The notes under the pieces: model-generated
Database searches by the model: none
What the model saw: only the letters and a program-made list of their open reading frames with translations
Told to the model about the DNA's origin: nothing
Origin: Delphinapterus leucas
Taxonomy: Eukaryota > Chordata > Mammalia > Artiodactyla > Monodontidae
Length of the DNA: 64,000 bases
Assembly (NCBI RefSeq): GCF_002288925.2
Contig: NW_022098049.1
Location: forward strand, 231,919-295,918
Direction: 5' to 3'
Shown: one piece after another, positions 1-11,881 of the stretch
How positions within the stretch are numbered: position 1 is the stretch's first letter
How the letters are laid out: each line of letters opens with the position of its first letter
Translations under genes and position numbers: made by a program

Positions 1-597
1 CCTCTGCTCAATCCTGATTCCTTCACTTCTCTATAGCTGTTAATGCCCAAAGTACTCTTGCAAGCTAATCTGCTCCTAGAATTCTACATCCTGGGGAACC
101 CAACCTCAAATATCCTTTTTTAAAAGTTTAATATGATATATCAGTTAATCTTATTATTTCTATTAATGTTTTATGCTTATGTAATTTCTGTATGTATGTG
201 TTTATGCTTACACACATGCATGTGTGGCTTTTTAAGTCTAAGGGCACTTCTCCCCCTTAGTAGAATGTATCTTTAACTTTATTTCAATGTCACTTGGGAA
301 ACAAGATTAATTAGGTAGAAATTAAATTTCCATGAAAACTTTCTTGAAAGGCTTGTTGGAAAGAGATACCTGGAGAGCCATGATCAGTATTGAATCTGGT
401 GGTAAATTTGTGGGTAAGAGCCTGTGAGATGTGTCTCTCTCAAAATGATAGAAAGCACAGATCTGACCCTTTAGCTTCAAAATTTTCTGAACAAACAACT
501 TGGATTACCGGAAGATGACCCTTCAGAGCTGACTGTTGTTCTCTGTAACAATCACATTTTACAGCAGTGAAGAATAAGAGGAGTCCCTTACCCCTTT
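1..597. other. Unannotated AT-rich DNA
   Basis: I recognise no gene or repeat here. Reading frames are short and lack splice or coding context. Confidence 0.5.
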
Positions 598-775
598 GAG
601 GTGCTTTGTGACTTACACATAAGATCTCATAGCAACCCAAGGACTTAGATAAGGAAAGTATTATTATTCTCCTTTCCTTATGCTAAAATTGTGCTGCAGA
701 GAAACTAAGTATGTTTCCCAAGTGTACACAGCTAATAAGTGGCACCCTGGCATCTCAGAATCCTGAAATGATCTG
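598..775 (-). repeat. MIR SINE fragment
   Basis: Read on the minus strand this resembles the MIR core: the plus strand shows a weak form of the 'cagagaaactaagt...tttcccaagtgtacacagctaataagtggca' pattern, here broken by substitutions. The MIR is old and diverged, with approximate ends. Confidence 0.6.
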
Positions 776-779
776 GCCC

Positions 780-1900
780 CCCTTTGATATTTTTAGACAC
801 CGCCTCATTAAAAAAGGAAAGAAAGGAAAAGCCAAGTCAACATGAGACAACTGTGCTACATTTTCAATGTTTACATTTAACACATAAGGTATTTTCCATG
901 TCAAAACAAAAAGGAAAAATTAACATCAAATAATATACAAATTAATTTGTAGATATTGTCATCGTGTAACATACAAATAATTAGAAGTTTGCAACACCTT
1001 TTACAAATAGCGGTTCTGGTCACATAGCTTTCCTATGCTCTGCCCTCCTGCTACCGCTCCATTAAATTCCAGGCTCTGATCCAAACGCAGGGCTCTTTCT
1101 GTAACATTCTATGACATTCTTCTCTGAATTAAACTTGGGTTTTCATTTTTGACCTCCAGTTTTCCTTTTTACGTAAGCTTATTTTCTTAAAAGAGGATTT
1201 TTTTATTATTGGGATTGTGTTTTCTTTCATCCTATGAAAAACTCATTTTTTTCTCTACCTTGTAAAAAAAAAAAAAGCAAATCCTTCACCTTCTCTCCCT
1301 CACCTCCCTCACTATTTCTGCACAAGTACACACACACTTTCCTATTTTGGGTAGATTTATTCCTTTGAATGGCTTTGACTATGATGAACTTTACTTAAGA
1401 CATTAATAATTCTTGACAAGGACTTCTTTTGTGTTTTAGCTTTGAAAGGAAAACTTACTATGCATAATTGCCCTGTTCTTAACTGTGTTATAGATTAAAA
1501 GCAGCAGAAGCTGATAACAAACAGCTTTGCCCCAAATACACAAACTTCATGTCTGCCTGTTCTTCTTGCAGAATCTAGTTTTTACCTATACATGAAGAAA
1601 TTTTGAGTAAAATTAGGCTTGGTGACTAAGAGAAAAAGGAACAAAGAATTTAGAACTGGATTTAAAGTCTCAGGAATCAAGCCCAGTGTTCGTTATACTT
1701 TAAGAATAAAGTAGATAATATTAAATAAATATTACATTTTAATCAAAAACAAATTATAAAAAACAAAAAAATGCAAAATTTGTATTTTGCCTTTGTGGGT
1801 ACTGTAAGAGATTCAAATATGGTGAGGATAAAAATTATTATTTTAATAGGTATCAGAGAAATTTTTCCTGAAAGACTATTGTCTTTCATTAAAAACACAG
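780..1900. other. Unannotated AT-rich DNA
   Basis: About 1.1 kb of AT-rich sequence with short A and T runs. I see no repeat family, coding signal or structured RNA. Confidence 0.5.
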
Positions 1901-1904
1901 TTTA

Positions 1905-2124
1905 GGGGCTTCCCTGGTGGCGCAGTGGTTGGGAGTCCGCCTGCTGGTGCAGGGGACGCAGGTTCGTGCCCCAGTCTGGGAGGATCCCACGTGCCGCGGA
2001 GCGGCTGGGCCTATGAGCCATGGCCGCTGAGCCTCCGCGTCCGGAGCCTGTGCTCCACAGTGGGAGAGGCCACAGCGGTGAGAGGCCTGCATACCGCAAA
2101 ACAAAACAAAACAAAACAAAAAAA
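1905..2124 (+). mobile_element. CHR-type SINE, short form (cetacean tRNA-derived)
   Basis: The head begins GGGGCTTCCCTGGTGGCGCA and carries a tRNA-like A box (tggcgcagtgg) and B box (ggttcgtgccc), the internal RNA polymerase III promoter. The body passes through the GC-rich 'gccgctgagcctccgcgtcc' segment and ends in a CAAAA-rich tail. Flanks give an imperfect possible TSD (aaaacacagttta against aaaaccacaattta), so the insertion is not very recent. It is mobilised in trans by L1 machinery and encodes no protein. Confidence 0.93.
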
Positions 2125-2336
2125 CCACAATTTAATAGAAGTGTTTATAAAGATAAGGTCTTCTGGGAGTGGCAGAAATGGTTCAATAATGGAGATAAAG
2201 TTATAAATCCATTAATCAATCAATAAAACAAACCTGTCCAAGAAAGCTACCAGACTTTTGAAATGTCAATCAGTGTGACTGGCAATATTTTTTTAATTTT
2301 TTATTTTATGCAATGTGGTTTTTAATTGCTTTTCCT

Positions 2337-2338
<2 letters not shown>

Positions 2339-2371
<33 letters not shown>
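2339..2371. repeat. (AT)n microsatellite
   Basis: About 16 uninterrupted AT units, followed by T-rich sequence. Likely length-polymorphic. Confidence 0.95.
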
Positions 2372-2372
<1 letters not shown>

Positions 2373-2380
<8 letters not shown>

Positions 2381-2573
2381 TTCTTTATTTTTTTATACTG
2401 TGTTAAAGGTTACAATCCATTTACGGTTATTACAAAATATTGGCTATATTCCCTGTGTTGTACAATACATCCTTGTAGCCTATCTTACACCCAATAATTT
2501 GTACTTCCCTTGCCCCACCCCCACTGGTAACCACTGGTTTGCTCTCTATTATCTGTGAGTCCATTTCTTTTTT
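2373..2573 (-). mobile_element. Older L1 3' fragment, host of a nested L1
   Basis: The plus strand carries the reverse complement of a mammalian L1 3' region (ttggctatattccctgtg, then ctggtaaccactggtttg). It is interrupted after 'gtgagtccatttctttttt'; the same 19 bases recur at 3388-3406, after which sequence continuity may resume. The duplicated 19 bases are the TSD of the inserted L1. Subfamily not assigned. Confidence 0.7.
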
Positions 2574-3387
2574 TATTATTTTTTAAATTAAAAAAACTTT
2601 TATTGAAGTAGAGTTGATTTACAATGTTGTGTTAGTTTCAGATATATAGCAAAGCGATTCAGCAAAGCAATTCATATTATACATGCAAATATATCTTTTT
2701 CTTTCAGATCCTTTTCCCTTATAGGTTATTACAATTGAGTATAGGTCCCTGTGCAATACAGTAGGTCCTTGTTGGTTATCTATTTTATATATAGAAATGT
2801 GTATATGTTAATCCCAAACTCCTAATTTATCACCACCCCTTTGCCTTTGGTAATCGTTAAGTTTGTTTTCAGTGTCTATCAGTCTATTTCTGTTTTGCAT
2901 ATAAGTTCATTAGTATCATTTTTTTTTAGATTCCACAGATAAGTGATAGCATATGATGTTTGTCTGGCTTCACTTAGTATGATAATCTCTAGATCCATCC
3001 ATGTTGCAGCAAGTGGCATTATTTCATTCTTTTTTATGGCTGAGTAACATTCCGTTGTATGAATATACCACATCTTCTTTATCCATTCATCTGTCGATGG
3101 ACATTTAGGTTGCTTCCATGTCTTGGCTATTGTAAATAGTGCTGCAGTGAACTTTAGGGTGCATGTATCTTTTCAAATTATGGTTTTCTGTGGATATATG
3201 CCCAGGAGTGGGATTGCAGGATCATATGGTATCTCTATTTTTAGTTTTTTAAAGAACCTCCATACTTTTCTCCATAGAGGCTGTACCAATTTACATTCCC
3301 GCCAACAGTGTAGGAGGGTTCCTTTTTCTCCACACCCTCTCCAGCATGTATTATTTGTAGACATTGTGGTGGTGGCCATTCTGACCA
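2574..3387 (-). mobile_element. 5'-truncated L1 (3' UTR and ORF2 C-terminus)
   Basis: About 0.8 kb of L1 in antisense orientation. Translation at 3173-3397 shows the ORF2 C-terminal Cys/His motif ([15 protein letters not shown]...C) followed by '[12 protein letters not shown]'. A second block at 2879-3073 covers the terminal '[17 protein letters not shown]' region. The two blocks lie in different frames, so the ORF is disrupted. A 19-bp TSD, gtgagtccatttctttttt at 2555-2573 and 3388-3406, bounds the copy. It is a dead-on-arrival insertion. Confidence 0.9.
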
Positions 3388-3409
3388 GTGAGTCCATTTC
3401 TTTTTTGTA

Positions 3410-4194
3410 GAGTGACTGGCAGATTTTCAGGTATGGATGCCTGTGTGGCTGACTGGATTTTCCTACAATGGCTGCAATAATATTTCTTCCCTCATTTGCT
3501 CTTCAGCAAAGTGACTGTGTCGGTCCTGTGACTACAGTGATGCTCTGCCAATTCCCATGTAACCCTTAAGTGGCCTCCAAGTGTCTGTTAACTGTGTCTT
3601 GGAAATGTTGGGGGGGAAACAGAAGTATCAGTTCATAAATATAGAATTAGCTGATTTTATCATTGAGCAAAACAAATGCTCCAAATGCATGTAAATCACC
3701 AGCATAGTTTCCTATGTAAATAATTTGTTGAATTGTAGAGTTCAAAAACATTAACTCTCTCTGTGTCAAACCATTATTATAATAATATTTTATTTCCTCA
3801 AAGTGTCTTTTACTCTTTAATCATTTTCCATTAGTATGCACAAATCTTTAGCTTAGAGGTGACTTCTTAAGTCCTTAATTTCCAACAACACTTTAACAGG
3901 GCTCTTTGTTGAAGTTGGGGGATTTATGACCAGGGACACTGTCTAAGGAAATCAAAAGATTACTAAGATGAGTACAGGTGATAAGGATACACTTTTCCTA
4001 TTTTATTCCTTGGAATTGAATGATATAATATCATTAAAACACTCTGGTGCATAAGTAGGTGTCAATAAATGTTAATTCATTTTATTTCTAAAATCCTCCC
4101 TGTTCACATATCAGGTCAGTAATGGAAGCAAAGATTCAGTTAGGAAGTCAGTCTCCAGTCTCTCACAGAAATAATGAAATTATCTGTCCATGTG
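3410..4194. other. Unannotated DNA
   Basis: No gene recognised. A short 'gtgtcaataaatgttaattcatt' tail near 4050-4075 may be the end of an L2 or MIR copy, too short to call. Confidence 0.45.
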
Positions 4195-4195
4195 C

Positions 4196-4316
4196 TTCAC
4201 TTCTCTTCTGGAATAGCAATACCTCAGAGAATGGGCTATACCTGTTTCATCATTGAACTTCCTACCGAGCATGGTGCCTGGCACATAGTAAGTGCTCAGT
4301 AAATATTTGTTCAGTT
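4196..4316 (+). repeat. L2 or MIR 3'-end fragment
   Basis: Contains 'ggtgcctggcacatagtaag' followed by 'tgctcagtaaatatttgtt', the typical end of ancient L2 and MIR copies. The two families share this tail, so I cannot separate them. Confidence 0.6.
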
Positions 4317-4319
4317 AAC

Positions 4320-4974
4320 CCAAACTTGGGTACCCAACCACCGAAGTGCGATTTTAAAGTGGTAGTGTGGAGTGGGATAAGGGTCGCTATCCCACAGATG
4401 AGATGAGGGGGAAGCTGGGGGATGAACCTATGCATAGGTAGAAACACAGAAATAGGGAGGAAGTTCACATCTGCCATTCAGTTTTATTTTGGTGGCTCAA
4501 CTACTCTAGATTTAGCATATTGTCATAACATGGATGTTAGGCTAGAATCTTTTATTGTTGCTGAGATAAAAATCTTCTTCTCCAACATGCATTTCAAAAA
4601 GGGCCATTCTTTTGAATGAACGCTACTGTGTGATAAAATATCAGTAACAACAACAAAAAAAATGATCATTGTTTGAAAATCTCTGCCCATCGCCGAGAGG
4701 GGATTTGCTTTACTTGGACATTCACTTTGTCACATTTTTTTCCTTCTTTTTTAGAACTCCATTTTTATGTCTTTTTTTCTTTTCTTTTTTTTTGTTTTGG
4801 TTGGTGGCAGTAAAGTGTATATATCCTTAAATGTCTGCTGTATGAAGTGTCAGTTTTAACCTGTTACATATTTCTGCTTAATTTAGCAAGCATAGGCTTT
4901 CTGGTTAGTTGACCTGAAATTGTTGACCCATTTTCATAGCTTTGATTAAATGCAGTTCAAAAGTAGTTTTAAAT
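4320..4974. other. Unannotated DNA
   Basis: AT-rich, with T-rich runs near 4735-4795. No repeat or coding region recognised. Confidence 0.45.
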
Positions 4975-5192
4975 CTGTTTTTTAAAAAATTGAGATATGA
5001 CATACTTATACTAAGTACACAAAATATACTTAACACATGTATGTAACACATAGTTATAAAATGAACACCAACACAGTAATCACCAAAGTTAGGAAATAGT
5101 ATAGTGTCAATACCCTAGAAGCCAACATACCCTCCCTAGGTATTTCTTTCCAACATTGCTCTCTTCTTTCATCTCAAACTTCCACACTGTGT
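4975..5192 (-). mobile_element. Ancient L1 3' UTR fragment
   Basis: The plus strand reads 'aaaattgagatatgacatac' and later 'aaaatgaacaccaacacagt', the reverse complement of old mammalian L1 3' ends. Diverged and without ORF. Confidence 0.55.
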
Positions 5193-5195
5193 TCA

Positions 5196-5455
5196 TTTTC
5201 TAATGCTGGTAGCAAATTACCATAAACATAGCAGCTCAAAACAATATACATTTATAATCTTACAGTTTCCATGAGTCAGGAATCTAAGCATGGGTTAGCT
5301 GTGTCCTCTGCTCAGGGTCTCACAAGACTAAAATTAAGGGGTCAGCTGAGCTGCATTACTTTCATCCACCAAAAAGGTAAAGGTTCCATTTCAGGCTTAT
5401 GTGATTGCAGGCAGAACCCAGTTTCTTGCAGTTGTAGGACAGAGGCATCCATCAT
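5196..5455 (-). repeat. MaLR-type (MLT1-like) LTR remnant
   Basis: Resembles the reverse complement of an MLT1-type LTR: 'aaattaccataaacatagca', 'ctcaaaacaatatacattta', then a 'ggtcagctgagctgc' segment. Old solo remnant with no internal retroviral sequence. Ends approximate. Confidence 0.6.
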
Positions 5456-5479
5456 ACTGAGGATCAGTTAAATGTGATG

Positions 5480-7250
5480 AGCTGTTTTCCGTATTCTCTA
5501 CTTGGCTTTGTCTTTTGACTGTTTGATACTAATGTGTCTAGGTTTGAATTTCTTTCAGTTTGTCCTATTTGAAGTTTGTTGAGCTTCTTGGATGTATAGA
5601 TTCACGTTTTTTCTCAAGTTTGGGAAGTTCTTTTTTTTTTTTTTTTTTTTTCGGTACGCGGGCCTCTCACTGCTGTGGCCTCTCCCGTTGCAGAGCGCAG
5701 GCTCAGCGGCCATGGCTCACGGGCCCAGCCGCTCTGCGGCACGTGGGATCCTCCAGGACTGGGGCACGAACCCGTGTCCCCTTCATCGGCAGGCGGACTC
5801 TCAACCACTGCGCCACCAGGGAAGCCCGTTTGGGAAGTTCTTGACCATTATTTCTCCAAAAATTGTTTCTGCCCTTTTTTTGCTCTATCCTTCTGGGATT
5901 CACATTACACATATGTTGGCATGCTTGATGATGTTCCATAGGTCTGAGATTCTGTTAACTTTTCTTCATTCTTTTTTCTTTCTGTACCTCAGACTGGATG
6001 GGTGGTCTCAATTAACTAATCTTTATTCTGCCAGCTCAAATCTGCTGTTGAACCCCCTAGCGAATTTTTTATTGCACTTGTATTTTTCAACTTCATAATT
6101 TCTGCTTGGTTCTTTTTTATAACTTTTGTCTCCTTTATTGATATTCTCTATTTGGTGAGACACAAGTCCCATGTATTCCTTCATCTCTTTGGACATGGTT
6201 TCCTTTATTTCTTTGACTATATTTAAAATAGATGATTTAAAAATCTTTGTCTAGTAAGTTCAATGTCTGGGCTTCCTCAGCGACAGTTTCTACTGTTTAC
6301 AGTCCATACTTTTTCTTTGTGTGTATCGTGATTTTTTGTTAAAAACTGGGCATTTTATATAAGATAATGTTGCAGTTCTGGAAATAAGTTCACTCCTCCC
6401 TGGGGCCTGCTGTCATTGCTATTTATCATTGTTGTTGTTGTTGTTGTTATTGTTGCTGTATTTGTTTAGTAACTTTGCTGAACTAATATTGTGAAGTCTT
6501 TATACTTTGTCACACATGGGCAATAAAATCTCTGCTTGGTTAACTTAGTGGTCTAATGACTAGGCAGAGATTTCCTTGAATGCCCGGAAACAATAAATCG
6601 CCCAGCCTTTGCCAAGAGGCTTTATGTGCCTGTTGGGGCGTGCCTTCAGTGCTCAGGCTTAGTCTTTATTTCCTGCGTTTGTAAAGCCTTTTGGAAGTGA
6701 GAGCCATAGCCTTCTTAGATCTATTCTGGACGTGAGCACAGGGCATGCACACAGCTTCAATGTTAATTTGACAAAGACCGCCAGGGAAAAGTCTGCTCGC
6801 ACAATGAGCTCTGGATGAAGAAATATCAATATAAAGACAGGTTCTGTGAGTGGGGCTTCCCAGAGAACTGCCAGACGGATCAAGTAATGACAGTTCTCTG
6901 AGAATGGTGCTGTTGGGAAGGTTCAAGTCTGTTCTGCCCATTCTAGTGGTTGCTAAGCTACTGGTTTTCCCCATGACTGTGAGGCTACTCTTTTTTAAGA
7001 CTTCTGTCGAATTGGGGAGTGGGGTATTGGAATAGGCCAAGTTAAAATGCCGCAGGGCTTGCTTTTCTTACCAAGACTCAATCGTTTTTCTTGAATAATT
7101 GGCTCCCTAGCTTATTGCAAGTCTCTGGTTTATTTCCAGAGTTCTGAAAAAGTTGATTTTGGCAATTTTTACCTGTGTTCTCACTGCTTTTGTGGAGGAG
7201 CAAATTTTTGGATTTCCTTACTCTGGCATTCCTGCTGATGTCCTTTCCAT
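5480..7250 (-). mobile_element. Ancient L1 5' region (ORF1 part and 5' UTR), antisense
   Basis: On the plus strand a stretch such as 'ccattatttctccaaaaatt' and 'tctgccagctcaaatctgct' matches the antisense of ancient L1 (or HAL1) ORF1. It passes into sequence like an old L1 5' UTR, ending near 'ttactctggcattcctgctg'. Reading frames are heavily broken. A CHR SINE inserted at 5633-5827 splits it. A (GTT)n tract lies at about 6428-6455. I judge L1M-type or HAL1 from memory; subfamily unresolved. Confidence 0.6.
5633..5827 (-). mobile_element. CHR-type SINE, short form
   Basis: Antisense copy: poly-T, then 'ggtacgcgggcctctcactg', ending in 'gcgccaccagggaagccc', the reverse complement of the SINE head. 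A perfect 15-bp TSD, gtttgggaagttctt, lies at 5618-5632 and 5828-5842. The body lacks the 'ccggac' block seen in sister copies, a small internal deletion. It lies inside the ancient L1. Confidence 0.95.
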
Positions 7251-7255
7251 GGTGT

Positions 7256-8028
7256 CCTGATGAATAAAAGATTTTAATGTTTATCCTACTTTATCAAATT
7301 TTCTCTATGATTTTTGGAAATTCCTACCATGAGCTCATGATCTGAGACATATTACAGAACCTCTTTTTCACCACACTCTTGGGTTCAAGCAAATAATAGT
7401 TGGTAAATTGACATATTAACTCATATTAGAGACTGTTGTAGCATTATTATCAAGTTGATTGATGACAGGTGGTAAATCATTGTGCCATAATTTATATACC
7501 AAATAAATCTCCTAAAAATTATATATTCTTCTCTTCTTTTCCATTTTTAAATCTTGGATTCATGGAACCAGAGGGTCCTTAAAGATTATCTAATAAATAT
7601 GTTTCATTGGGCCAGGGACCCTTGGAATATCCCGCCTGGTAACACAGCCTTTTGGTCATTTGTCACATGACAATCTTTTAAAAATCGTCACTAGAGAGCA
7701 TCATTTGTCAAACGTTTGGAACACTTGTTTCCTACTGTATTTATATAAATTATTAAAAAAAGAAAGGGAACAAAAAGGATGCAATTTTCTGAAGTCTTTA
7801 TATGTCATGAGTATTCTGGCATTCTTGTTTCTTTGAAATATCTGTGTTTGAGCAGCCTGTCTTAGGAAAAATTGTGATTGGATATCATATCATCAATCAT
7901 TATGAATATAAAAAGGGTACAATAAAATTCTCCACCCCTATCTCCCCCAGTGAAGAAATGATCATGTTATGTCCACCAAGCTTGACTTGGATGGACATAA
8001 CATGGATGAACCCTCTTTGTTTGCTCCT

Positions 8029-8071
<43 letters not shown>

Positions 8072-9395
8072 CCCACAACTGGAGAGATTCTTTTGAATCA
8101 TATCTTTAAGATAAGAAATCATAACTGTAAAGGGATGAAAAAGCTCCTGTATAAAATTTTAACAGCCGTATATCCCAAACATCTGAGACCATAGTCAAAA
8201 CTTATCTGGGTTTGGAGGAAATGCCCACTATCCTGTTGGTAAAGGCATAAAACCAATTTTTGTTTTAATTTTATTTTTATTTTAAGAAAAAATAGCCTCT
8301 CAGTGGTTTGATGGGTTTTCATGAACACAAACCGGCAAGCACTTCCTGATGAGGGCCACCTGCTTTCTCCTTCCCAAGAAGGGTTCCTAGGAGGCTCCCC
8401 ACATCCACTCTTCTGTTGTTCATTATGTGGCCCGTGTACTCAGGAACACCAGTGGAGATCTTCCCCAGCTGGTGCTTCCTGTTTTAATTGTCTGGGTCTT
8501 TTCCTTTACTAGCTTGGAAGAGTTTTATAAGCTTCTCCCAGGGTGGTCAAATGTAACTGTTTTTCCTAGCAAAGCATTCAGTTCCTACTGAATGAGGCCC
8601 TCCTTTACCAGTTGCTTATTGCTAACACTGGAAGAGAAAACCCTCAAATGTGCTGTATATTAATTCTTTTCTTGTCCACACTCCTTAGCTAGAATACTTT
8701 ATAATTTCTGTGTCTTGCTCACTCCAGCTTCTCTCTTCTTTTTATAGGTAATTTTCCACTTTACTGACTCAGGAGTTTTACTTGATACATTACCAATAAC
8801 TAATTTTTAAAATTTACACTATCGCTCAAGGCTTAATTTCAGTATGAGTCATAAAAACTCCTGTGATTTCTAAATGATAGCCAGAGCAAAGCATAATTGT
8901 TAAGATAAAGACTTGTATGTTTCCTTTTGTCCTGTGAAAACTGTATAACAAATCACGCATCTTCCTTTGCTGTAATTTTTAGGAAGTTTAGGGCTATTTT
9001 TTCTTTTCAAATACCTCATTCCAGAATTCTGGTACAATAATTATTCAGTTTATTCTTTAGCCATGATTTGTAACATTTTATGTATCACAGAAATGTTTGA
9101 GAATATAAACAAAGCTATATACTCCCAGAATCACGCACACATGAACACAGATTTTGCATTTAATTCAGGAATTTCTGACATTCTTCTGTGGAACCCTAGG
9201 TTTATATGTTCTCTGATCTTTCTCTCTAATTATAATTTTATTTTTTGTATTGTGTAGGAAAATGCTTTAACATTCTGAATTTACAAAGGCAGTATTATAA
9301 ACTTCACATTTCTTGGTGACATAGCCAGAAATTTTGAGTAAATGAGGAAGTATATTTGCTTGAAAGTAAAATAAGATCAACATTTTGAAGAATGC
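7256..9395. other. Unannotated AT-rich DNA
   Basis: About 2.1 kb with no recognised gene or interspersed repeat apart from the (AC)n tract. An 8-bp-arm inverted repeat (cattcagt, 4-base loop, actgaatg) lies at 8572-8591. Frames such as 7844-8194 run through the microsatellite and look non-coding. Confidence 0.45.
8031..8069. repeat. (AC)n microsatellite
   Basis: About 19 uninterrupted AC units followed by a C run. A likely polymorphic marker. Confidence 0.97.
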
Positions 9396-9399
9396 ATTT

Positions 9400-9575
9400 T
9401 AAAATTAAAGCTAGATAAATTGCTATGGGCAAATGAATTGATACAACCACTTTGAAAATCAATTTGGTATTATGTTATGAAGTCAAATTTTCACACACTT
9501 TATGAGCTGGCAATCCTACCCTAGAGTACAAACCCAAGAGAAAGAAACTCCTCAGCCCCTCACACTTGCACCAAG
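9400..9575 (+). mobile_element. Old L1 ORF2 3' fragment
   Basis: Sense-strand text such as 'caaccactttgaaaatcaat' followed by 'tgagctggcaatcctaccc' and 'agagaaagaaactcct' resembles the 3' end of L1 ORF2. Diverged and untranslatable. Confidence 0.5.
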
Positions 9576-9579
9576 GTAT

Positions 9580-10790
9580 AATACAATATAATACAACACA
9601 ATATAAATTTATATTCATATATATATATATATATCCTGGATTAGTGAATACTGAACCATTTATCCTAGGCAAAATACAGAGTTAGGTTTCTGTGAGCCTC
9701 TAATCACAACACTCATCAACTGATCAATACATACCTTGTTTCACGTGTGTGTCTGTTTAAGGACACCCAATTTAGTTTGTTGCCTTGTTGACGCTGAAAT
9801 CGTGGCCAGTATCACTGTAACTCACGCCTGAATGAAGCTTATCTAACACACTATTTTCTCTGTAAGGCCTTCTCACACTTAGGAACATTAGACAGTATTT
9901 CAGCACTATGTTTGGGGGTCATTCTAAACAGCAAAATCACCAACAGAAAGCACAAGAATGCAAAAAAGAATAAAAAGGTGATATTAAATGGACTATGAAA
10001 TGGATACTTGTTTACAGTATGAGAGCTGACCCAAGAAGGCAGAATCACCTTGTTCTACCTCATCCAGGAATGTGCACTTTGGGTGATTGCACATGCCTGT
10101 GAATGACCATGAGAGCTCAGCAAGTATTGATTTGGGCTTATAAGCAGATTTTAGGGAGTAGGTGAATTAGCAAATATAGAATTCGTGAATAATGAGTATC
10201 AATTGTGTATATATGATATATATATGCTAAAACCTAGAACATAAAGCAAGAGGTTAATAAACATAAAGACTATCTATGTTCCACCCCAGACATGCCAGAA
10301 AAAGACACTTACTCTGTGACCAATTTCCACAAGAAATCTAATCGCTGTAAGATTTTAGGTATATTAAATAGGTTTGCTGAAATATCTAGGAGGTCATAGA
10401 GATACACTGCATTTGCACCACACAGCCTTCCACCAACCCTCCTTACCTCCTCTACAACTCTCCTTATCTTCTCTACGTCTTTCTCTATTCCATCCCTCTT
10501 ATTTCAGAGAAGTTAAATAAGTCCTCTTTTTTCTGGAAGCCGGGATCTTTCTGAAGCATTTGATCCTGTTCAGAGTCTCAGGATTTCTGATTACCTAGGG
10601 GGCCATACGAGCAATTTCTTTCAGTCCAAATATAGCGATCTCTTCTTGAAAGAAACCATTTCTTTTCTGCCTCATTAAATTTGTGTAATTTATTATAATA
10701 CTTAAAGCTGTTTTTTTCATGACTACAACCCATTCATTCTGGGGTTCTACCACCCTACATTTCTGAGACTTGCCCATCTCATGAAGTGTA
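9580..10790. other. Unannotated DNA
   Basis: Holds short AT dinucleotide tracts near 9620-9635 and 10205-10225. No recognised repeat or gene. Confidence 0.45.
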
Positions 10791-10794
10791 CGCT

Positions 10795-11115
10795 GGTATC
10801 ATGAGAGAGTGTATTTACAAAGAAGTCATTAGGTATTGAGCATCTGTCTACAGTGTTCAAAGCTCTGTACTAGTTGTTGATGGGGTTGTAAATATGAATA
10901 TAGCACAGTCCTTGCCCATGAGCTTACCATCTACTGGGAGAGGCACACAATTAAAATGAAGCAGTTCTACTCCAAAGCACATTATGAGCAGTGTTAAGTT
11001 AGAAGTATGAGGGAGCAGGGATAGCGAACTGTTAAGTCTAGAAGGCTGCCGATCATGAAAGCCTCATTGAAGGAGTGATGTTTCAGCTGGGACTTGAAGG
11101 GAGATCAGAACTGTG
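10795..11115 (-). repeat. Ancient repeat, L2-like, antisense
   Basis: The 'attgagcatctgtctacagt' opening, then 'tccttgcccatgagcttacc' and 'gggacttgaagg', follow a widespread ancient mammalian repeat that I associate with reverse-oriented L2. Family assignment uncertain. Confidence 0.4.
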
Positions 11116-11522
11116 CTATAAGATGGCAGCCCTTCATATCCTAACAGTGACACCTTAGCAGTGCTCTCTTAGGGTTCTTCTAAAGCAGTGCCTGAGACAT
11201 AGGCTTGGTAAAACTATTTTATTTTGGGAGCGATGCCAGGAAGTAGGAGTAAGGCAGTAGCGAAAGTACAACAAGAAAGGAGAAAAAGTAAAATGAGAGA
11301 GTATTATTAAGGTTGCTGCTATAGGTAACAAGGTCTTAATTTTACTCAAACTTCTGAGAAGTGTACATAATTGACCTTGAACTATCTGCTCGAAGGGTGG
11401 GAAGCTGGAGAATTTATTCACTGGTTCTTGTTCTCCACAGGTTGAGAGATGTCCCCGGGTTTTTATTTTTTAAACTCTTTTGTATTTCTGGATGCGCTTG
11501 TGGGAGTAACTACTGAGCTCTT

Positions 11523-11867
11523 TTTTTTTTTTAATTTATTTTTATTTATTTTTGGCTGCTTTGGGTCTTTGTTGCTGGTCACGGGCTTTCTCTGGTTGCG
11601 GCGAGCCGGGGCTACTCTTCATTGTGGTGCACGGGCTTCTCATTGCGGTGACTTCTCTTGTTGCGGAGCACGGGCTCTAGGTGCGTGGGCTTCAGTAGTT
11701 GTGGCACATGGGCTCAGTAGTTGTGGCTCGTGGGCTCTAGAGCACAGGCTCAGTAGTTGTGGCGCATGGGCTTAGTTGCTCTGCAGCATGTGGGATCTTC
11801 CCAGACCAGGGCTCAAACCCATGTCCTTGCAGGCTGATTCTTAACCACTGCGCCACCAGGGAAGCCC
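11523..11867 (-). mobile_element. CHR-type SINE, long form
   Basis: Antisense copy of about 345 bp. After poly-T it carries an extended 3' part ('tttggctgctttgggtcttt', then several 'agtagttgtgg' repeats) missing from the short copies, and ends in 'gcgccaccagggaagccc'. TSD actactgagctctt (11509-11522) against actactgggctctt (11868-11881), one mismatch. The 108-residue frame at 11449-11775 is only this SINE read through. Confidence 0.93.
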
Positions 11868-11881
11868 ACTACTGGGCTCTT

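Noticed and set aside
5592..6098. 168-residue open frame
   Set aside because: It runs through an antisense CHR SINE and the ancient L1. Similar Pro/Arg-rich frames recur at every SINE copy, so they come from SINE sequence.
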